A DNA stretch of 64,000 nt from Demequina capsici (GTDB lineage: Bacteria > Actinomycetota > Actinomycetes > Actinomycetales > Demequinaceae), in assembly GCF_032102965.1 (NCBI RefSeq), contig NZ_CP134880.1, positions 372,001 to 436,000 of the forward strand, written 5' to 3'. The notes below the pieces were generated by a model. It did no database searches. It worked only from the letters and a program-made list of their open reading frames with translations, and was not told where the DNA came from. Made by a program: the position numbers and the translations under genes. The number at the start of each line of letters is the position of its first letter. Positions within the stretch are counted from its first letter, which is position 1. Shown piece after piece: positions 25,211-32,809 of the stretch.

Positions 25211-25248
25211 CACTCTCTTGAGAAGAAGCGCGATTATCGGTAACTTGC

Positions 25249-25265
25249 CCGCTCAACTTGAGCGG
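25249..25265. promoter_or_regulatory. perfect 17-base palindrome, possible operator
   Basis: CCGCTCAACTTGAGCGG has 8-base perfect arms around one central base. It lies about 40 bases upstream of the YTG-tail gene 2 promoter, between it and the CRP-like site. A regulator site is likely; its protein is unknown. Confidence 0.4.
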
Positions 25266-25320
25266 TTGGTCCGAATTGGCGGGGTCGTCAGCCTGACTCG
25301 GATCGCTTCCGTGCTCACAG

Positions 25321-25336
25321 TGTGGCATGCCTCACA
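25321..25336. promoter_or_regulatory. CRP/GlxR-like site between YTG-tail gene 2 and L,D-transpeptidase 2
   Basis: TGTGGCATGCCTCACA, one mismatch from TGTGA-N6-TCACA, embedded in a longer block (GTGCTCACAGTGTGGC, then TCACACGA) that recurs at 27688-27714 upstream of YTG-tail gene 3. It is 206 bases before the start of secreted protein 2 and 124 before that of L,D-transpeptidase 2. Confidence 0.55.
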
Positions 25337-25459
25337 CGAACGCGCCAGGTCAGGCGGTGAAGCGGCGCCCCGAAAGGGGTCTGGGCGCGGGCCGTGGCGA
25401 CTGTGATCCTCGTTACACTCTGGCTGACAGCATCCATGCGGCGTCGGCGAGGAGGGGGC

Positions 25460-26368
25460 ATGGGGTCGGACCCTGCGAGCCTGGATGGAGGCGTCGCGCG
25501 AGGCGGGCGTGGCGCGGTGCGGCTCGCGCGACCTGCGGTGCTTCCGCTGGTGATCGGCGTCGTCGTCCTGGCGGCGGTGGGAACGGCTCTCGGGCTGCGA
25601 GGAGCGACGGACGCGTCGGCGGGTGCGGACGCGTCGGCGGGTGCGGGCGCGTCGGCGTTCGCGACGGCCCTCGAGCCCGTCCCAGCGGTCGCCGCGACCG
25701 CGGGGACCACCCAGGACGCCGAGCCCTCCGTGGTCGTGGACGATCATGTCAGCACCTTCGTGACGGCCGACGGCCTGAACATCGACGTGTACTCGGCGCC
25801 GGACGGCGACGTGCAGCAGACGGTCCGGTCGGATCAGGTGCTGACCGTGCCGGGAGCCACCCCGCTCGTGCTGCTCGTCACGGACGGGGGCGACGAGACG
25901 CCTGGCTGGTACCAGGTGTACCTGCCGGTGCGGCCGAACGGGACGACGGGCTGGGTCCGCGCGTCTGATGTCGCCGTCGGCACCACCGACTTCTGGATCG
26001 AGGTCTCGATCTCCGGGTTCACCATGACGGTCTACGACGGCACCGAGGCGGTGCTGACGACGCCGATCGGCGTGGGCCGGGACGACCGCCCGACGCCTGG
26101 CGGCGTCTACTACCTGAAGGAGCTGCTCCGGGTTCCCGACGCTTCCGGACCGTACGGGCCGTACGCCTACGGGCTGTCCGGGTACCAGTCGACTCTCGAC
26201 TCGTTCCACGGCGGCGAGGCGGTCATCGGCATCCACGGCACGAACGACCCGACCTCCTTCGGGCGCGTGGTGTCGAGCGGTTGCATCCGGGTGCCGAACG
26301 CGACGATCGCCGAGCTCGCCGAGCAGATCGGTCCGCCGCTGGGCACCCCGGTCTACATCACCGACTGA
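25460..26368 (+). CDS. L,D-transpeptidase (YkuD), paralogue 2, membrane-anchored
   Basis: A protein of about 302 residues: a short basic start, one hydrophobic segment (LPLVIGVVVLAAVGTALGL) serving as anchor or signal peptide, an Ala/Gly/Ser linker with short repeats, an SH3b-like domain (DVYSAPDGDV to GTTGWVRASDV) and a YkuD domain with HGTNDPTSFGRVVSSGCIRV, catalytic Cys275. Unlike paralogue 1 at 21,669 it has no lipobox; the two are otherwise similar through both domains. ATG 25460 has AGGAGG 4 bases upstream. A possible -10 TACACT at 25414 makes the earlier GTG at 25394 unlikely. It is convergent with the third YTG-tail gene. Confidence 0.9.
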   Translation: MGSDPASLDGGVARGGRGAVRLARPAVLPLVIGVVVLAAVGTALGLRGATDASAGADASAGAGASAFATALEPVPAVAATAGTTQDAEPSVVVDDHVSTFVTADGLNIDVYSAPDGDVQQTVRSDQVLTVPGATPLVLLVTDGGDETPGWYQVYLPVRPNGTTGWVRASDVAVGTTDFWIEVSISGFTMTVYDGTEAVLTTPIGVGRDDRPTPGGVYYLKELLRVPDASGPYGPYAYGLSGYQSTLDSFHGGEAVIGIHGTNDPTSFGRVVSSGCIRVPNATIAELAEQIGPPLGTPVYITD

Positions 26369-26401
26369 CTGCAGCGGACGACGAGGCGGTCTGGCCCAGA
26401 G

Positions 26402-26466
26402 AGAGGAAGGGGCCGCGCCCAAACAGAGGAAGGGGCCGCGCCCAAACAGAGGAAGGAGCCGCGCCC
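26402..26466. repeat. 23-base tandem repeat made from a terminator arm
   Basis: The unit beginning AGAGGAAGGGGCCGCGCCC occurs at 26402-26424 and 26425-26447, and a diverged partial copy at 26448-26466 forms one arm of the terminator that follows. The terminator arm appears to have been duplicated in tandem between L,D-transpeptidase 2 and secreted protein 3. Confidence 0.8.
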
Positions 26467-26485
26467 GCAGGCGCAGCCCCTTCCT
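26450..26485. terminator. terminator after YTG-tail gene 3
   Basis: Arms 26450-26465 and 26470-26485 pair at 14 of 16 positions around a 4-base loop. The minus-strand stem starts AGGAAGGGGCTG, like the terminators at 22508 and 24092. It lies 23 bases past the stop of secreted protein 3. Confidence 0.7.
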
Positions 26486-26507
26486 GTCGTGTTGCGGTCG
26501 TCCGGGT

Positions 26508-27488
26508 TCAGCCGGTGTAGGTGGGGGTGCCGCTCACCGCTGTCGCGGGGCCTGCCGACAGCACCTTGGTCGTGACGACCGGAGTCTGAGCGGCGGTCGT
26601 GGTGGTGTCCTCCGTCGGGGTCGTCTCGTCGCCGGTCGGCGTGGACTCTCCGCCCGTCGGCTCCTCGCCTCCGGTCGGCTCCTCGCCGCCCGACGGCGGT
26701 GTGGTCGTCGGAGGCGTGGTGCCCGGGGTCTCGCCACCGGAAGGCGGCGTGGTCGTGGGAGGCGTCGTCTCCGGCGTCGTCGTCTCGGGCGTGGTGGTCG
26801 ACGGCGTGGTGGTCTCCGGCGTGGTGGTCGACGGCGTCGTCGGGGGAGTGGTGGTGGGGGTGCCCGGGATCAGGCAGAGGTGCGAGATGTTCTTCCCGTC
26901 GGGCCGTGAGTAGGTCTGACCCTGTGTCGCGCCGCCGGGGATGAAGTAGTTGCGCTCGCCGTCCTGGTCGCCGCCAGCGACGAGGATCACGGACTGATAG
27001 TCCTGGTCGGCGGTCCACGTGCTGCCGCCACCGTAGGAGTCGGAGGGCTTGGTGTAGCCGTCGGGGCACTCGCCGTTGTTGCTGTTGATGCAGACGGACT
27101 TCTGTCCGCCCTCGCCGAAGTGCTCGGTGAAGCCGCCGACCTGCACCCAGGTGATGCAGAACTCGCCGGACAGGCCGAAGGCCGACCATGGGATGAAGCC
27201 GGCGCCGATGTACTGGGCGACCTCATGGAGCTTGCCTGCGCATTCGGCGGCGCTGCTGCTCACGCACTTGGCCTCGAAGTGGATGCCGACCCCGGTGGTG
27301 CCGTTGACGGTGACGTTGATCTCCTGGCCGTCATGGAACGTGCTCCCGGCAGGAAGCTGGATCCCAGCGGTGGAGACGGTGTATGGCGTCGGGTCGTCCG
27401 AGCCGGTGGCTGCGGCGGGGATGGCCCACATGGCCACGCCCACCGCCGTGGCGCCGAGCGCGCCCGCGATCTTCTCTGCAATGTTCAT
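26508..27488 (-). CDS. secreted protein 3 with C-terminal GTPTYTG tail
   Basis: A 326-residue exported protein. The signal peptide starts MNIAEKIAGALGATAV and ends near AIPAAA, clearly related to that of the protein at 22,553. A globular Cys-containing domain (about 30-205) includes GEFCITWVQVGGF and a segment ending ISHLCLIPG. A long low-complexity stalk of Thr-Pro-rich repeats with Gly/Glu-rich blocks runs to about residue 300. The chain ends at VLSAGPATAVSGTPTYTG with no hydrophobic anchor. It shares signal peptide type, stalk, tail, promoter and terminator style with the other two YTG-tail genes, but the globular domain differs, so the family is modular. Confidence 0.8.
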   Translation of the reverse strand: MNIAEKIAGALGATAVGVAMWAIPAAATGSDDPTPYTVSTAGIQLPAGSTFHDGQEINVTVNGTTGVGIHFEAKCVSSSAAECAGKLHEVAQYIGAGFIPWSAFGLSGEFCITWVQVGGFTEHFGEGGQKSVCINSNNGECPDGYTKPSDSYGGGSTWTADQDYQSVILVAGGDQDGERNYFIPGGATQGQTYSRPDGKNISHLCLIPGTPTTTPPTTPSTTTPETTTPSTTTPETTTPETTPPTTTPPSGGETPGTTPPTTTPPSGGEEPTGGEEPTGGESTPTGDETTPTEDTTTTAAQTPVVTTKVLSAGPATAVSGTPTYTG

Positions 27489-27568
27489 ATGTACTGCCCC
27501 GCCCCCTTGGCGTGGATGCGCGACCCGGGATGCTCCCTCAGCTCCCCTGAGAAGGCCACGCGAAAGCC

Positions 27569-27597
27569 AACGTAGTGGCGCGGTGTGACATTTGCAA
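27569..27597 (-). promoter_or_regulatory. promoter of YTG-tail gene 3
   Basis: On the minus strand TTGCAA (27592-27597) and TACGTT (27569-27574) are 17 bases apart, about 80 bases before the start codon at 27488. ATTTGCAACA around the -35 is shared with YTG-tail gene 2. Confidence 0.5.
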
Positions 27598-27696
27598 CAT
27601 TCGCCTGCGCCGGAGCGTGATCTGCGGTATTTTGACCCGCCTCGCGAGCGATCTTCGAATGTGATGCGTCAACCAGGGCATGTGGCGTGCTCACAG

Positions 27697-27712
27697 TGTG
27701 GCGCAGGTCACA
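27697..27712. promoter_or_regulatory. CRP/GlxR-like site upstream of YTG-tail gene 3
   Basis: TGTGGCGCAGGTCACA, one mismatch from TGTGA-N6-TCACA, 209 bases before the start of secreted protein 3. The equivalent distance for YTG-tail gene 2 is 206, so the whole upstream architecture is conserved. From 27713 to 27887 I see no gene or clear signal. Confidence 0.55.
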
Positions 27713-27887
27713 CGAGTTGCCAAGTGGAGGTTCGCCGTGCAGGTTCGCCGGACGGACGCGTCCCGTCACGCTCACCCCGAACGGCGCGACTCCCACGGTC
27801 GGCATGGGGCTTCTCAGGGACCCGGGGTGGCGGCGCTCTCGTCAGCCCGGTAGCGGACGACTATGGGCCTGGGCCCCGCGGCCGATC

Positions 27888-27974
27888 CGCGCGCGCGGGC
27901 CCTTGTCCCTGGTCGGCGCGCGCGGGCCCTTGTCCCTGGTCGGCGCGCGCGGGCCCTTGTCCCCGGTCGCCGCC
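27888..27974. repeat. 27-base minisatellite, about three copies
   Basis: A GC-rich unit containing GGGCCCTTGTCCCTGGTCGG repeats at 27897, 27924 and 27951 with a constant 27-base period and only a few changes in the last copy. It ends just before the FAD-oxidoreductase start. Being a multiple of three, it keeps an upstream frame open, but translation there is unlikely. Confidence 0.85.
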
Positions 27975-27992
27975 ATGCGCCCGGATGCAAGA

Positions 27993-30980
27993 ATGTCGAG
28001 CGTGACGACCACCGCGCCCGAACCTGCCGCCGCGCCCCCGGCCGCCCCACTCGACGATCTGGCCCACGCTCTCCGTGCCGCCGGCCTCGCAGAGGTGGAG
28101 ACGGGCGCACGTCGGCGCGCGGAGTACTCGACGGATGCGTCCAACTACCGGGTGGTCCCGCAGGTGGTGGTGTTCCCTCGCGACGCCGACGAGCTGCTCG
28201 CCGTCCATGCGGTCTCCCGCGCCACGCGCGCGCCGCTGACCATGCGCGGAGCGGGCACCTCGGTGGCCGGCAACGCGATCGGCACCGGCATCGTCGTGGA
28301 CACCAGCCGCCATCTGAACCGCATCCTCGATGTGGATGTGGATGCGCGCACCGCCCGTGTCCAGCCGGGCGTCATCATGGGCGACCTGCAGCGGCTCGTC
28401 GGGCCTCATGGCCTGCGGTTCGGGCCCGACCCGTCGACGTGGACTCGCGCCACGCTCGGCGGGATGATCGGCAACAATGCCTGCGGGCCGCATGCGCTCG
28501 CATTCGGTCGGACCGCGGACAACGTCCTCTCCCTCGACGTGGTGGACGGCCTCGGCCGACGATTCACGGCGAGCCCCCGGAGCGGCTCGGGCGGCGGCCC
28601 GGTGGCGGTTCCTGGTCTCAAGGAGCTGGTGGACGCGAACCTGGCGCTGATCCGCACGGAGTTCGGGCGCTTCACGCGTCAGGTGTCGGGCTACTCGATG
28701 GAGCACCTGCTCACCGAGAACGGTGCCGACCTGGGGCGGTTCCTCGTCGGGTCCGAGGGTACGCTCGCAACCACCCTTGAGGCGACGTTGCGCCTGGTAG
28801 AGGTGCCTCGAGTGCGCCTGACGGGCGTCTTCGCGTACGACGACATGCCGGCTGCGGCCGATGCGGTCGTCCCGATGCTTCCGCACAGGCCGCAGGCGAT
28901 CGAAGGGCTCGACGCCCGACTCGTCGCGCGCGTGCGTGCCGCGAAGGGCGACGCGGGGGTGCCCGAGTTCCCCCCAGGCGCCGGCTGGCTGCTCGTCGAG
29001 GTCGGTGCGCCCACCGTGGAAGAGGCGGAGGAGGCGATGTCCGCGCTCGCGGCCGATTCGGGCACATCCACCTACCGTGTGGTCCGGGACGCGAAGGAGT
29101 CCGCCAAGCTGTGGGCCATCCGGGCCGACGGCGCGGGCCTGGCCGGTCGCTCCGCGGACAACAAGGAGTGCTGGCCCGGCTGGGAGGATGCCGCGGTCCC
29201 GCCGGAGCGGCTGGGCGCCTACCTGCGCGACTTCGATTTGCTCATGGCGCGCCACGGAGTGGACGGCCAACCGTTCGGCCACTTCGGCGACGGGTGCATC
29301 CACGTGCGGCTCGACATCCCGCTGCAGGCCGACGGGCGTCCGCTGCGGGCGTTCATGGAGGAGTCGGCGGCGCTGGTCGCCTCGCATGGTGGATCTCTGA
29401 GCGGCGAGCACGGTGACGGTCGCGCCCGCTCGGAGCTGCTGGGCGCGATGTACTCGCCGGCGGCCGTCGGTCTGTTCTCCCAGGTGAAGGCCCTGTTCGA
29501 CCCGGAGAACCTGCTCAACCCGGGCATCATTGTGGATCCGGCGCCGCTGGATGCGGACCTGCGCCGCCCGTCTGCGCCTCGCACCGCTCCGTCGAAGGGC
29601 GGGATGGCGTTCGAGCACGACCACGGTGACCTCACGGAGGCGGTGCACCGCTGCACCGGCGTGGGCAAGTGCCGTGCGGACCTGCCTGGAACCGGCACAG
29701 GGTTCATGTGCCCGTCATATGCGGCCACGAAGGACGAGAAGGACGTGACGCGGGGACGCGCCCGAGTGCTGCAGGATGCGATCAACGGTTCGCTGATCGG
29801 GGGCCTCACCGCGCCCGAGGTGCGCCAGAGCCTGGACCTGTGCCTCAGCTGCAAGGCGTGCTCGTCGGACTGCCCTTCGGGCATCGACATGGCGGCGTAC
29901 AAGTCCGAGGTGCTGCACCGGTCGTATCAGGGACGGCTGCGCCCCATGCCGCACTACTCCATCGGGTGGCTGCCGCGGTGGATGAACCTGATCGGCTGGG
30001 TGCCGTGGCTGGTCAACGGCGTCATGTCCGTCGGTTGGCTACGGCGCCTGATCCTGCCGATCGCGGGGCTCGACAAGAGACGGTCGCTGCCGAGGTTCGC
30101 GGCCAAGCCCTTCCGTCGGACGGAGGTGGCCAAGGCTCGTCGTGCGCAGCGGGGCAGCGGGCTGGTCTCCGACCCGTCGACGGGTTCGAGCGGGCACGAC
30201 GCGAACGCCGCGCGCACCGAGCGACGCGTGGTGCTCTGGGCCGACTCGTTCACGGACGGGCTGGACCCCCAGATCCCGACTGCGATCGTGGAGGTGCTCG
30301 AGTCCGCGGGCTTCGAGGTCACCGTGACGGCGGGCGACGCCTGCTGCGGCGTCACGTGGATCTCGACGGGCCAGCTGGACGGGGCGCGCAAACACCTGGA
30401 GCACCTGCTGAGCGTGCTGGGCCCGTACGCGGTCAACGGCATCCCGATCATCGGTGTCGAGCCCTCGTGCATGGCGGTCCTGCGCGGCGACCTCACGGAG
30501 ATCCTTCCTGAGGATCCCCGTGCGCGCTCGGTGCAGCTCGCAACCTACACGCTGGCTGAGCTCCTCACCGGACGCGCTCCTGTCAAGCCGGATCCTGCCT
30601 GGCAGGTGCCCAGCCTCGAAGGTGTCGACGTGGTCGTCCAGCCCCACTGCCACCAGTACTCGGTGATGGGCTACGTGGCCGACCGGGACCTGCTGGCCCG
30701 CGCAGGCGCGAACGTGACGGAGGCATCGGGCTGCTGCGGACTGGCGGGCAACTGGGGTTATGAGAAGGGCCACTACGACCTGTCGGTCGACATCGCCCAC
30801 ACGTCGCTCGTGCCGGCGCTTGAGAAGGCGGGTCTGAGCAAGGACGGCAAGGCGGTCGAAGGAGGTGAGGCCGTGTACATGGCGGATGGCGTCTCGTGCC
30901 GCACCCAGGCCGAGCACGTGGCGGGCGTGGACGGGTGGCACCTGGCGGAGCTGTTGTCGAGAGCCGCGCGCTCGCGCTGA
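27993..30980 (+). CDS. FAD-binding and Fe-S-binding oxidoreductase (D-lactate / D-2-hydroxyglutarate dehydrogenase type)
   Basis: A protein of about 995 residues. Order: vanillyl-alcohol-oxidase-type FAD domain (about 45-230, TMRGAGTSVAGNAIG and GGMIGNNACG), FAD-linked oxidase C-terminal domain (to about 540, with HFGDGCIHVR and GEHGDGRAR), a Cys-rich region (CTGVGKCR, GFMCPSYAAT, then CLSCKACSSDCPSG), and two CCG domains (DACCGV, ASGCCGLAGNWG). This is the arrangement of YdiJ-like and D-2-hydroxyacid dehydrogenases that pass electrons to the quinone pool or an electron carrier. The exact hydroxyacid cannot be read from sequence. The start is uncertain: ATG 27993 has no clear Shine-Dalgarno, and ATG 27975 is an alternative. 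Confidence 0.85.
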   Translation: MSSVTTTAPEPAAAPPAAPLDDLAHALRAAGLAEVETGARRRAEYSTDASNYRVVPQVVVFPRDADELLAVHAVSRATRAPLTMRGAGTSVAGNAIGTGIVVDTSRHLNRILDVDVDARTARVQPGVIMGDLQRLVGPHGLRFGPDPSTWTRATLGGMIGNNACGPHALAFGRTADNVLSLDVVDGLGRRFTASPRSGSGGGPVAVPGLKELVDANLALIRTEFGRFTRQVSGYSMEHLLTENGADLGRFLVGSEGTLATTLEATLRLVEVPRVRLTGVFAYDDMPAAADAVVPMLPHRPQAIEGLDARLVARVRAAKGDAGVPEFPPGAGWLLVEVGAPTVEEAEEAMSALAADSGTSTYRVVRDAKESAKLWAIRADGAGLAGRSADNKECWPGWEDAAVPPERLGAYLRDFDLLMARHGVDGQPFGHFGDGCIHVRLDIPLQADGRPLRAFMEESAALVASHGGSLSGEHGDGRARSELLGAMYSPAAVGLFSQVKALFDPENLLNPGIIVDPAPLDADLRRPSAPRTAPSKGGMAFEHDHGDLTEAVHRCTGVGKCRADLPGTGTGFMCPSYAATKDEKDVTRGRARVLQDAINGSLIGGLTAPEVRQSLDLCLSCKACSSDCPSGIDMAAYKSEVLHRSYQGRLRPMPHYSIGWLPRWMNLIGWVPWLVNGVMSVGWLRRLILPIAGLDKRRSLPRFAAKPFRRTEVAKARRAQRGSGLVSDPSTGSSGHDANAARTERRVVLWADSFTDGLDPQIPTAIVEVLESAGFEVTVTAGDACCGVTWISTGQLDGARKHLEHLLSVLGPYAVNGIPIIGVEPSCMAVLRGDLTEILPEDPRARSVQLATYTLAELLTGRAPVKPDPAWQVPSLEGVDVVVQPHCHQYSVMGYVADRDLLARAGANVTEASGCCGLAGNWGYEKGHYDLSVDIAHTSLVPALEKAGLSKDGKAVEGGEAVYMADGVSCRTQAEHVAGVDGWHLAELLSRAARSR

Positions 30981-31001
30981 CGGTTCGTGCCCCCGTGTGG
31001 C

Positions 31002-31027
31002 GCTGACCGTCAGCGCTGACCGTCAGC
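31002..31027. repeat. tandem pair of 13-base palindromes
   Basis: GCTGACCGTCAGC occurs twice in direct succession; each copy is itself an inverted repeat (GCTGAC/GTCAGC). It lies 21 bases after the oxidoreductase stop, between convergent genes, so it may act as terminator or mRNA end. The rest of 30981-31198 shows nothing definite. Confidence 0.6.
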
Positions 31028-31198
31028 GCTGATTGGCCGCGCCGACCGGCTGCGCTGGCGGTGACTGTTGTGTGCGCACGAGCGGCGCGCGCCGGGCTTG
31101 TGCGGGCGACGCGCGTGTGTGGGCGCACGAGGACGCGCCCCGTGGCAGCGCCTGTAGCCTCAGGGGCGAGGCTGGCCGGCTCGGGGTGCGCGTCTGCT

Positions 31199-32614
31199 TC
31201 AGGCCGCAGTGGCGCCGGTTCGCTCTCGCTGCCGGCCGATGGTGTGGGATCGTCCGGCGGGACGTGGGAGCCGGGCGGGGTCCACGGAGGCGGGTGGCCG
31301 CACCATGATGCGGCCGTTTTCGGCGTGGATCTCCCAGGTGCCGTCGTGCACTCTGTGATGGCAGTTCGTGCACAGCAGGACACCGTTGTCGAGGTCGGTG
31401 CGCCCGCTGTCTCGTGTCCACCAGCGGATGTGGTGTGCTTCGCACCAGGTGGGTGGTGCCTGGCAGATGGCGCATCCGCCGTCGCGTTCGCCGAGTGCGA
31501 GCCGTTGGGCGCGGGAGAACAGTCGGCGCGTGCGGCCTAGGTCGAGCGGTTCGGACTTGCCGCCGAGGACGGCTGGCAGCACCTGCAGGTCCACTGCCAT
31601 GCGTCGCAGTGCGCCGACGCTGACGGGCGCGGGGAGGTCGTCGCAGTCTGCGAGGCCGACTCCTGCCTGGAGGTCGGTTTCTGCGACGCGGACGACGACC
31701 GTGGTGGTGGGTGCGGTGGCGTCGGCTTCGCATCCGAGGCCGTGCCGCGCGAGGGCGGCGAGTGCGTCGACGCGGATCTGGCCGGCGGTGCGCGTGTCAC
31801 CGGACGGGACGGTGGCTGCGTCGCGTCGGCGTTGGAAGGCGTCTCGCACCTGTCCTTCGAGCCAGGTGGCGAGCGGAGCGGCTGATGCGGCGTCGAGCCG
31901 CGCGCGGAGGTTGACGATGCCATCTTCGTCCGTGTTCATGACGAGGTAGCGCTCGTCGCGTGCTTGACGTTCGCGGCGTTCCCACGCGACGGGGTCGGCG
32001 GCTGCGCGGGCCTGGAGGCAGGCGCGGCGCAGTCTGCTGATGCCGTGGGTGGTGGCGGTCTCCACCAGTGAGGCCTCGAGTGGGGAAGGCTCGGTCCAGG
32101 GCGCGGACTCGTGGGTGGGTGCGGAGGGCCCGCCGGCGTCGCGGGCGGCTGCGAGCTGCGTGCGCAGCGTGGCCACGGCGCGGAGGGTCCTGGAGATGAG
32201 CGCCGCGCACTCGGAGTCGAGCAGCCCGTCGGCGATCGCACGCGTGAGGTGAGAATGGCCTTGAACCGGCCGAGCGTCCTCACCGACGGGTGGGACGGCA
32301 TCCGCCATGACCTTGCCCGTCTCGATGAGCTGGTGCGCGGAGCCGACCGTGCCGTTGCCGACGGCCGCGACGAGGTGTGCGGGGGTGCGGAATCCGTTGC
32401 GGCGCGCCAGCCCCTGGCGGCCGAGCTCCGGCCGGGAGCGACGTTCGACCTCGCCTGCGCAGGCCGCCAGCGTGGTGTTGGCGATGCGACCCAACCGGGA
32501 GAGCGCATCCATCAGGTTCATGAGCTCGGATTCGCTGAGGGAGGTGGTGGAGCGACCGTCGAAGAGCTGGAGCGCGCGCATCGCTCGAGCGATCTCGGCG
32601 GTCGTGATGTCCAT
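31199..32614 (-). CDS. DUF222 domain protein with C-terminal HNH endonuclease
   Basis: A protein of about 471 residues. The N-terminal two thirds is the helical DUF222 domain typical of high-GC actinobacteria. The C-terminal HNH module reads CAICQAPPTWCEAHHIRWW followed by LLCTNCHHRVH, with both CxxC zinc pairs and the catalytic His-His-Ile. Such genes are multicopy in many actinobacteria and their role is unsettled; some are carried by mobile introns. No intron or inverted repeats are seen at its ends. ATG 32614 is preceded by GAGG at short distance; a GTG and a TTG lie a few codons upstream. Confidence 0.9.
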   Translation of the reverse strand: MDITTAEIARAMRALQLFDGRSTTSLSESELMNLMDALSRLGRIANTTLAACAGEVERRSRPELGRQGLARRNGFRTPAHLVAAVGNGTVGSAHQLIETGKVMADAVPPVGEDARPVQGHSHLTRAIADGLLDSECAALISRTLRAVATLRTQLAAARDAGGPSAPTHESAPWTEPSPLEASLVETATTHGISRLRRACLQARAAADPVAWERRERQARDERYLVMNTDEDGIVNLRARLDAASAAPLATWLEGQVRDAFQRRRDAATVPSGDTRTAGQIRVDALAALARHGLGCEADATAPTTTVVVRVAETDLQAGVGLADCDDLPAPVSVGALRRMAVDLQVLPAVLGGKSEPLDLGRTRRLFSRAQRLALGERDGGCAICQAPPTWCEAHHIRWWTRDSGRTDLDNGVLLCTNCHHRVHDGTWEIHAENGRIMVRPPASVDPARLPRPAGRSHTIGRQRERTGATAA

Positions 32615-32809
32615 GACCTCAGTCAACACGAAGGGTCTGACAAAGCGGACAAAACGGAAGCGTGGGTGTGGGGAGAACCTGGGTGGGCGTCGTCCCGACC
32701 TGGGCGCACCCGGCGTCGTCGTGCGAGCGCGGCCCTGAAGCCGACGTAGCATTGGCGCCACGACTGGCTGCGCGCGCCCCGGGCTCGCTGCCCGAGCGAG
32801 AGGACCACG

